Assembly (NCBI RefSeq): GCF_001895005.1 | Contig: NZ_BCXH01000004.1 | Span: forward strand, 345,658 to 409,657 | Source of the DNA: Rhodococcus yunnanensis NBRC 103083 | GTDB lineage: Bacteria; Actinomycetota; Actinomycetes; Mycobacteriales; Mycobacteriaceae | Direction of reading: 5' to 3' | DNA length: 64,000 bases | Shown here: positions 58,101 through 61,200 of the stretch, in pieces | Layout: the number at the start of each line of letters is the position of its first letter | How positions within the stretch are numbered: position 1 is the first letter of the stretch | The notes under the pieces: model-generated | The model's database searches: none | Seen by the model: the letters and a program-made list of their open reading frames with translations, nothing else | What the model was told of the DNA's origin: nothing | Made by a program: the position numbers and the translations under genes

Positions 58101-61059
58101 CAACCAGCTGACCTGGAAGAGCACCGAGTTCGACCTCGGACGAGACGATTCCGTGCTGCTCAAGACTGCGGCGACGTTCGACTTGTCGGTGTGGGAGTTC
58201 TGGTCTGCTCCGACGTCGGGTGCAACTCTCGTCATCGCTGGACCGGACGAGCACCGCGATCCTGCGAGGCTGGTGGACATCATCGCGGGCGAGTCGATCA
58301 CCACGCTCCACGTCGTGCCGTCGATGCTGAGCGCACTGATGACGGTCACGGACAACACACTGCCGCCGTCGTTGAAGCGGGTGCTCGCCATCGGTGAGGA
58401 ACTCCCCGGCGATGTCGCACGGCGTTTCGTCGAGCACAACCAGATCGCTCTGTTCAACCTGTACGGTCCGACCGAGGCAGCGGTGTCGGTGACCTCGCAC
58501 CTGGTCCTGCCCGACGAGGGCGCACGTGTTCCGATCGGCAGGCCGGAGTGGAACACCCGGGTCTACGTGCTCGATTCGCGGATGCACCCGGTCCCGGTCG
58601 GAACCACGGGTGAGCTCTATCTGGCCGGAGATCAGTTGGCCCGCGGCTACCTCGGTCGCTCGGATCTGACTGCCGAGCGCTTCGTCGCAGACCCCTTCGA
58701 CTCCGACGGCGGACGGCTGTATCGCTCCGGCGACCTCGCGTCCTGGACCGCAGACGGAGAACTGGTCTTCGCGGGCCGGTCCGACTTCCAGGTCAAGATC
58801 CGAGGTTTCCGGATCGAGCTCGGTGAGATCGAGGCAGCGTTGCGGGCGATGGATGAGCTCGGCGACGCTGCCGTGCTGTCGTATTCGGACCCACACACCG
58901 GTGATCGGCTCGTGGGCTATCTGGTTTCCGCCGAATCCGCGTCGGTCGACATCGATGCGGTGCGAACAGCATTGAACTCGGCCCTGCCGTCGTACATGGT
59001 GCCGTCCCACTTCGTCGTACTGTCGTCGCTGCCGCTCAACGCCAACGGCAAGCTCGATCGTGCCGCGCTGCCCGCCCCGGTCTTCGAATCGACGGAATTC
59101 CGAGCTCCGACCGATCCGATCGAAGAAATCGTGGCGCGCGTGTTTTCCGAGCTTCTCGGCGTACCTCGGGTCGGTCTGGACGACGACTTCTTCGCCCTTG
59201 GCGGCAATTCGCTGGTCGCGACTCAGCTCGTCGCTCGTCTCGGTGCTGCACTGAATGCGCCGATCTCGGTCCGTGCGGTGTTCGAGGCGCCGACGGTCGG
59301 TGCCCTCGCCGCCCGTGTGGAATCGAACGTGGGACAGGGTGCCCGCGCGCCGCTCGTGGCGCGGCCCCGACCGGACGTCGTACCGCTGTCGTTGGCGCAG
59401 CAGAGGATGTGGACGCTCAACCAGTTCGACAGCACGTCCGATGCCTACAACATTCCGGTGGCCATCAGGCTGACCGGGTCGTTGGACGTCGCCGCGCTGC
59501 GAGCGGCGGTGGGCGACCTGTTCCGGCGGCACGAGATTCTGCGGACTCGGTACCCCGATACCGCGGACGGCCCCGTCCAGTCGGTTGTGCCGCTCGAGGA
59601 GGCGCAGCCGCCTCTCGAGTTGCGTGACATCTCGGCGGCGGACGTACTGGCTGCAGTCGGGGACGTCGTGACCGAAGGCTTCGACGTTGCGGCGCAGGTC
59701 CCGGTCCGCGCGGAGCTGTACCGCATCACCGAGTCCGGCGATTCCGAGTTCGTCCTGGTCCTGGTTGCCCATCACATCAGCGCCGACGGATTCTCCATGC
59801 GTCCGCTGATCAGAGATGTCATGACCGCTTATGTCGCGCGCACGGCCGGCGATGCGCCCTCGTGGGCCGAATTGCCCGTGCAGTACGCCGATTACTCGCT
59901 GTGGCAGAGGGAAGTACTCGGATCCGAGAGCGACCCGGACAGCGTGCTGGCCAAGCAGATCGCGTTCTGGTCGGACACGCTCTCCGGTGCACCCGAGCAG
60001 ATCGGGTTGCCGACGGACTTTCCTCGGCCGGCCAGAGCGTCGATGCGCGGTGGCCGGATGGAGTTCACGGTCGCATCCGACATCGCCGCGCGTGTGCAGA
60101 AGACTGCACGCGAGCACAGCGCGACGGTCTTCATGGTGGTGCACAGTGCCCTGGCGGTCTTGCTGTCCAAGTTGAGCGGTGAGCAGGACATCACCATCGG
60201 TACTCCGGTTGCCGGCCGTGGTGATGCAGCCCTCGACGATCTCGTCGGCATGTTCGTCAACACGCTGGTACTGAGAACATCGGTTCCGCCGAGTGCAACG
60301 TTCGCCGACCTGTTGGCCGGAGTAAGAGAGAAGGATCTGGCCGCGTTCGGCAACGCCGACGTCCCGTTCGAGCGGGTCGTCGAGGTGGTCGGACACAAGC
60401 GTTCGGCGGCCTTCAGCCCGCTGTTCCAGGTCATGCTGACATTCCAGAATCTCGCCTCCGGCACCTTCGCGTTGCCCGAATTGGAAGTGTCGGCTCTCGA
60501 CAGCGGCCTCGAGCAGGCAAAGGTGGATCTACAGCTGACCGCTGTCGAGCGCTTCGACGATTCCGGCGAGCTCGTCGGAATCGACGCCGTGTTCAACTAC
60601 GCGACGTCGTTGTTCGAGCCGGCGACGGTCGACCTGTTCGCGCAGCGCTTCGTCCGCCTTCTCGATCTCCTGACGTCCGATCCCGACAGCATCGTTCGTG
60701 CCGTGGACATGCGTTCCGAGTCCGAGCGAGTGGTGCCTGCAGCCAAGCCGAAGACGATCGACGACCTGCCCGAGTTGGTGGCGGCCGCAGCGACGGTTGC
60801 TGGATCCTCCGTTGCGTTGTCGCACGACGGCACGAGCGTCACGTTCGGAGAACTCGACGAGAAACTGTCGGCGGTCTCCAGATCGACCGGCGGTGCACTG
60901 AAACCAGAAGCGGTGTTGTCGGTGGCACTGACAGGTCTTCTCCCGGGGATTCTGCCCGCTCTCGGCGCGGACGGCTTTGCGGCAACGGTTGCCACCTTGA
61001 TTCGCGACGCCCAGGACCTGGCTGCTCCGCCGGGAGGAGCCGGTGCCCCCATGCAGTGA
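40198..61059 (+). CDS. Giant non-ribosomal peptide synthetase, six modules plus C domain
   Basis: A 6,953-residue NRPS. The start is TTG 40198 behind GAGAGG (40186-40191, six-base gap); ATG 40162 is in frame but lacks a ribosome site. Order: C1 from 40264 (HHVVLDG), A1 41620, T1 Ser codon 43237; C2 43411, A2 44797, T2 46402; C3 46573, A3 47965, T3 49573; C4 49744, A4 51136, T4 52783; C5 52954, A5 54349, T5 56014; C6 56182, A6 57571, T6 59209; C7 59380; then an A-domain N-terminal relic 60743-61056. Codes read by eye against EntF (Lys517 assumed): A3 DVWHFSLVDK is Ser, A5 DFWNVGMVHK is Thr; A1 DVWDFILVSK, A2 DPLISGAIVK, A4 DVWHFALVYK and A6 DLWHLILVSK are not assigned. C1 looks EntF-like (aryl or acyl cap). 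No epimerase or thioesterase domain is present. Confidence 0.93.
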   Translation: MDPLGFDGSADSESAGPGVPESSFPLSPAQLGMWFAQHVDPSVPANIAQYVELRGDLDTDLLRRTSSTAAMEMQSGFVRIVEVDAEPRQFVDSSLDDPLGYVDLRGEADPDRAAHEWMRAAYSAPIDILRDRLIAATVLHLDEDRYFWFNRVHHVVLDGFGAVTFMNRVAELYTAAVEKIEPKPNQSSDLSKVYEIDVAYRESSRFVTDKQYWSERIAGIEETTSLAGRSAAPAPISQIDSVALGEGTVAGFDELTTATESTMATVVIAAFASYMAQMTGREDVVLSLPVTARTTAVLRRSGGMVSNVVPLRLTVAADTTIEQLLTKVTTEVSGALRHQRYRHEDIRRDAGGTSGQASFFGPWVNIMLFFSEVRLGEMVGGINILSTGLIEDFGLNLYQSVGGSKTHIDFESNPNLYSSDESARNHDRFVEFLDTFVAAEPGSRVWDLDVSTRAERAAVLGTFNATDHPVEQRTLLTDFHARVDVDPDSVALVYEGTALTYGELGNRVSGLARQLIAKGVGTETLVGLSIRRSIDLIVAMYAIVEAGGAWVPIDPDHPAERTAYILDSASPLCVLVSSHDAVDLPDGTDVLEVDRLDYDALDSARVSDADRLGALRLDNTAYVIYTSGSTGRPKGVAVTHEAIDNQLQWMAAEYALDASDVYLQKTATTFDVSLWGFFLPLQVGATMVLATPDGHRDPVYVADKIAEHRVTVTDFVPSMLTVFVANAPAGSCDSLRHVFVIGEALPAETAAAFRVLGDAGLHNLYGPTEAAVSVTYYPSGPADVRTVPIGVPEWNTKAFVLDGTLRPAPIGQAGELYLAGVQLARGYVGRPDLTSDRFVANPFSASGERMYRTGDLVKWRADGNIDYIGRTDFQVKFRGQRIELGEIETVLLAHENISQAVTLVVATATGDQLVSYVVAAPGRAVDPSDTTEFASHALPSYMVPAAVMVLDALPLNTSGKLDRSALPEPVFTSAREYRAPHSRAEYVVAGVFEDVLGATRVGLDEDFFELGGNSLIATQLVTRVGSALGIRLGVRELFEAPTVGALAARAEIAIEHGSSGPELVAGVRPEVLPLSLAQQRMWFLNRFDPDTAAYNLPFMVRLTGRVDVHALSRAFADVVTRHESLRTVYPQVDDAPRQVILSPDDAFTGLTAVGVDEGSLTRKLVELAREGFDVSAAPPFRIELFELSGTEYVLAMVLHHIAADGSSFGPLARDIMVAYEARSNGRAPGWAPLRIQYADYALWQRRMLGVETDSASLSAQQIDFWLRALDELPDQLDLPSDRPRPAVATNGGAKSRFVIAPRVHRGLSDVARSHQASLFMVVQAAYAVLLSRLSGTTDIAIGAPIAGRAHEELDDIIGMFVNTLVLRAKVEPGDSFDELLDQVRNTNLSAFAHADIPFERLVEVLNPPRSTARHPLFQVALSLEKARHSDLSFAGLRATADELDVPIAKFDLQLWLTEHHDESGAPDRIEATFEYATDLFDAATVEGFADRFLKILDAIVTDASVPLGAIDILTPDELAQLTTVHGGPVSSPRTLPEFLAAGVAANPDGVAVYANGDELTYRDIDDITNRYARYLIGRGVGPETVVALAFPRSVEMVVSMWAVAKTGAAWVPVDPEYPVDRVRHMLSDSGALVGVTSSARVDELPDTCEWWAIDDHAFESSVEGSSGEPITDADRRAPIRLDNAAYVIYTSGSTGLPKGVSVTHRGLSGLVDQSRELYRVTVESRFLHVISPSFDPSVLEWALTASAGATLVVVPPAIIGGPELHRLFADAGVTHAIITPAVLGSMDPAGLDALELLSVGGEASAPDLVSRWARGRRFFNAYGPTETTIVSTRGELFAGEVITVGGPVPGVGAVILDTRLQPVPVGVAGELYLSGEATARGYYRRHGLTSERFVADPFGAPGSRMYRTGDVVRWTKEFAIEYVGRSDFQVKVRGFRIELGEIDAALESFPAVGFAATLGHEMQSGHTALVSYVHGSAEIDKDELLRHVSALLPSYMVPSVLMVLDEVPLTPIGKLDRRALPAPEVGISFRQFRAPTTPIEETVATVFSDVLGAPVVGLDDDFFELGGNSLIATQVVARLGAALDAQVPVRAIFESPTVAQLAIRVEQEAGRGARVALGRSVRPERIPLSLAQQRMWFLNRFDTESATYNLPIALRLSGALDVPALQVAILDVIDRHESLRTLFPDSADGPHQVVQDAAQIVPNLMPIDTTVAELQRAIAHLASTGFDVTADVPVRARLFEISPTEHVLTIVVHHISADGWSLSPLARDIMIAYAARTAWEPPAWSPLAVQYADYSVWQRSILGSEDDPASLISSQVDYWADVLAGLPDQLDLPTDRSRPSRQSYKGSSVRFEVSADLHRQLSMLAHANNASLFMVVHGALAVLLARLSGTSDIAVGTPVAGRGDAALDDLVGMFVNTLVLRTEVDTSLSFTEQIGRAREVALGAFSHADLPFERLVEVLNPARSQARHPLFQVMLSFENLARTHVELPGLSVDSVALDTEVAKFDLQLNVTESIGPDGRGQGMSAEFTYAIDLFDAETAQSFAFRFVRVLEAVVADSSVAVGDIDLLHTGERERVVSTWNGTSREIASDVTLVDLFDRQVARTPDATALVYEGEVLTYSEFDARANRLARHLISIGIGPDTLVGLAIGRSMELLVGMYAIVKAGAGYVPIDPTQPAERNEYIVFTASPVCVLSTTRDHPNLATVDVLDVDSLDLGGYSSDPVTQQHRVSPLRAQNTAYVIFTSGSTGRPKGVSVSHAAIVNRLLWMQHEYPIGADDVVLQKTPSTFDVSVWEFFWALQNGASITIAIPDGHRDAAYLLELIQRRRVSVAHFVPSMLSVFVPEVEVRRDAGSSLRLVFASGEALAPTTAQSLRRALPRVALHNLYGPTEAAVDVTYHPVSDVDTVVMPIGVPVWNTSVFVLDARLLPVPIGVAGELYLAGDQLARGYVGRPDLSADRFVADPFAQSGSRMYRTGDVVRWNRAGELEYIGRSDSQVKLRGLRIELGEIEAVLLENADIAQASVAVRGEQLVAYVVTAPDTDLRPIRNMLAQRLAEYMVPSVFVPMDRFPLGATGKLDRRALPDPVHVQREYREPVTPTEQTVARVFGEVLDADAIGLDDDFFELGGNSLIATRVVTRLGAALDAEIGVRSLFENPSVGALAQALTERAGAGRRKPLVPQVRPDVVPLSLAQQRMWFLNRFDTASGVNNIPVAVRLSGLLDRQALNIAVADVLDRHESLRTVYPEIDGSGHQVVLPTSEVIPDLSPIEISGDDIFTVLEDVATAGFDVTVELPLRARLFEISPTEHILVLVVHHISTDGYSMGPLTRDVMTAYVARSEGAEPNWTALPVQYADYSLWQRDMLGHESDSDSLLAKQQDYWKSALESIPAQLDLPTDHARPAVASNRGAAVPFFIDQATVGDLTDLAHRNGSSLFMVMHSAFAVLLSRLSGSDDIVIGTPVAGRGESALDNLIGMFVNTLVLRTPVDGHSRFDKFLARNRSIDLQAFAHADVPFERLVEVLNPARSQARHPLFQVMLSFQNMERTSLELPGLSVSMVDFETKGSKFDLQLTMSQTVDEHGADAGLSCLFTYATDLFDESTVETLAARFVRVLRAVSADSAVVIGDIDFQDADERDQLVHGVNDTAQAVDGAHTLVSLFDEQVARTPDSTALVLASETDEPPQVLTYAEFDARANALARYLAGRGVGPESTVALVARRSFELLVGMYAIVKTGAAYVPIDPDQPAARNEHVLATALPLLILATQDVADSITADAPICVFDQLDLSEVSSTPITDADRTAALRPDNPAYLIFTSGSTGRPKGVSVSHRAIVNQMLWGRDRYRPTEDDVLIQQTPATFDVSVWEFFWGLGNGASLVIAPPDAHRDPSRITRIIEREQVTLAHFVPSVLSVYVADTENEACRSLRMLFVAGEMLPLPTVIRVLRVLPNVRLHNLYGPAETTVYVTHHSASGTDIEAVPIGVPLWNTQVYVLDERLHPVPAGVLGELYVGGVQLARGYASRADLTAERFVADPYGDNGARLYRTGDLVRWNDSDELEYVGRSDFQVKLRGQRIELGEIESSLRSAGENVDDAVVVVHSDERAGDRLVAYVVPRVGHAIDSAALRSAMKASLPSYMVPSSFVTLDALPLNASGKLDRRALPVPSMDVALFRAPVTPIEEIVAQIFGDVLGAERVGLDDDFFELGGNSLVAMQLVSRLGAALDTRVAVRELFESSTVGALATSVERKSGTGGRTALGPQDRPSLIPLSLAQQRMWFLNRFDPESAVNNIPAAIRLTGQLDVAALTAAVSDLVSRHESLRTVYPDHGGSGFQKILASGDVTLDVVPRDVTADELATAMYDMAATGFDVTSSVPFRTRLFRVGDDEYVLMFVAHHIAADGFSMTPLARDVMTAYVARAEGQDPTWTMLEVQYADFAIWQRDVLGSESDPGSLLAQQEIYWRQNLADLPDEVTLPSDRPRGDTASGRGDVVSFAVSSDVHRRLSELAREGNASLFMVVHSAVALMLARMSATEDIVVGTPIAGRGDAALDDVIGMFVNTLVLRTDVQASATFGELLARSREADLAAFAHSDIPFERVVEVLDPERSRSRHPLVQVLLAFQNIRRTEFELPGLTVASVDVHSATARADLQLTVTESIAEDGAPDGLEVFWTYSTDLYDRRTVEEFGARLNRVFDAVVDNPRVVVGDIDLLGADERVLVTSTWAGVDGIDASTRTLVDLLDRQVEQAPHSTAVVFGAERVSYLELDGRANRLARYLISIGVGPESLVAVALPRSVELVVALLAVIKSGGGYVPVDPTNPADRIAYVLEDAAPAALVTWKGREFSVADGLTCVEVDAVDLGDVDSATIGDAERIRRLRPEDAAYVIYTSGSTGRPKGVVVPHVAVARLMANTDGLFEFDSGDVWTLFHSYAFDFSVWELWGPLLHGGTLVVVDYFTSRSPESFRELLIREKVTVLNQTPSAFYQLAEVDRVAPVGDAELELRYVVFGGEALELRRLSDWFSRHGDRGPELVNMYGITETTVHVSHRRIDSELVASATGSVVGGAIPGLRVYVLDSRLEPVPVGVAGEMYVAGGTLARGYLGRTELTATRFVANPFSGTHAHRGGSLMYRTGDVARRTADGDLEFVGRADDQVKIRGFRIELGEIETAVLEQNSVGQVAVVVRADRHDAHQLVAYVVPASGATADLSDIRAGVAALLPDYMVPSAFVVVPQIPLTVNGKLDRRALPEPVFEIREFRAPTTPFEEIVAEVFADLLGVERIGVDDDFFELGGNSLIATRVVSRIGAAADAVVPVRALFEARTVAKLAVEVERSGGAGRVALVARERPTEIPLSLSQRRMWFLNRFDPTSTAYLVPIALRLSGDLDVSALGAAVADLMSRHESLRTVYPETENGPVQVILHPSQAVPELTVTEVAPDAVAEQIASLAATQFDVTTDVPIRIELYRTDATEHVLAMVAHHISVDGVSVGPLARDLMTAYAARTAGADPGWVPLPVQYADFSLWQRDMLGSESDEDSTAARQIGFWTETLAGLPDELALPSDRPRPAAQSFAGASVEFDIDPELHRRLRDLARAQGGTLFMAVHAAFAGLLSRMSGTEDIVVGTPIAGRGDRALDDLIGMFVNTLVLRTQVDGSMPFTALVDRARETDFAAFANADVPFERLVEVINPVRSTARHPLFQVGFSFQNHGVTDLALPGLDIAAVEVESGVAQFDLHLIVVDRYDESGSPAGMAAEFTYAKDLFDHATVGSIAQRFVRLLEFVVDRPDVPIGDVDVLDTVEQTLVVESWNQTAHPVNREATLVSLFDARVTAQPDATALVDGADRLTFLEFDSRINRLARYLISRDVGPETLVALAIRRSADLVVAMFAVAKAGGAYVPLDPDQPRERIDYILGTARSVLLLTTSNDGSGFSEHPVPDLPTTYVDDLDLSSYEDSPITDVERLSSLGAANCAYVIFTSGSTGRPKGIAVSHAAIVNQLTWKSTEFDLGRDDSVLLKTAATFDLSVWEFWSAPTSGATLVIAGPDEHRDPARLVDIIAGESITTLHVVPSMLSALMTVTDNTLPPSLKRVLAIGEELPGDVARRFVEHNQIALFNLYGPTEAAVSVTSHLVLPDEGARVPIGRPEWNTRVYVLDSRMHPVPVGTTGELYLAGDQLARGYLGRSDLTAERFVADPFDSDGGRLYRSGDLASWTADGELVFAGRSDFQVKIRGFRIELGEIEAALRAMDELGDAAVLSYSDPHTGDRLVGYLVSAESASVDIDAVRTALNSALPSYMVPSHFVVLSSLPLNANGKLDRAALPAPVFESTEFRAPTDPIEEIVARVFSELLGVPRVGLDDDFFALGGNSLVATQLVARLGAALNAPISVRAVFEAPTVGALAARVESNVGQGARAPLVARPRPDVVPLSLAQQRMWTLNQFDSTSDAYNIPVAIRLTGSLDVAALRAAVGDLFRRHEILRTRYPDTADGPVQSVVPLEEAQPPLELRDISAADVLAAVGDVVTEGFDVAAQVPVRAELYRITESGDSEFVLVLVAHHISADGFSMRPLIRDVMTAYVARTAGDAPSWAELPVQYADYSLWQREVLGSESDPDSVLAKQIAFWSDTLSGAPEQIGLPTDFPRPARASMRGGRMEFTVASDIAARVQKTAREHSATVFMVVHSALAVLLSKLSGEQDITIGTPVAGRGDAALDDLVGMFVNTLVLRTSVPPSATFADLLAGVREKDLAAFGNADVPFERVVEVVGHKRSAAFSPLFQVMLTFQNLASGTFALPELEVSALDSGLEQAKVDLQLTAVERFDDSGELVGIDAVFNYATSLFEPATVDLFAQRFVRLLDLLTSDPDSIVRAVDMRSESERVVPAAKPKTIDDLPELVAAAATVAGSSVALSHDGTSVTFGELDEKLSAVSRSTGGALKPEAVLSVALTGLLPGILPALGADGFAATVATLIRDAQDLAAPPGGAGAPMQ

Positions 61060-61132
61060 CCGACATGCGTCCGATCGTGAACTTGGAGTCGAAGCCGGTT
61101 TGTGTCGCATCGTTTCGTAGGGTGTCTCGTGT

Positions 61133-61153
61133 ACGCGTGCGTCTCGCATACGT
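61133..61153 (+). promoter_or_regulatory. Imperfect hairpin between the two NRPS genes
   Basis: ACGCGTGCG (61133-61141) and CGCATACGT (61145-61153) can pair as RNA at eight of nine positions (one G-U) over a three-base loop, in the 141-base gap between the synthetase genes. CGTAGGG and GCATCGT each occur twice around it. It has no T-run and could be a processing or attenuation element. The following ribosome site AGGAGG is at 61186-61191. Confidence 0.3.
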
Positions 61154-61200
61154 AGGGCATCGTGACGCGCGCAGCGGCGGTTAGTAGGAGGAACAGTCAG

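Noticed and set aside
57361..60396. 1,011-codon open frame on the minus strand inside the NRPS
   Set aside because: It is antisense to well-conserved C, A and T domains, rich in Arg/Asp/Val from high-GC shadow reading, and has no domain or ribosome site.
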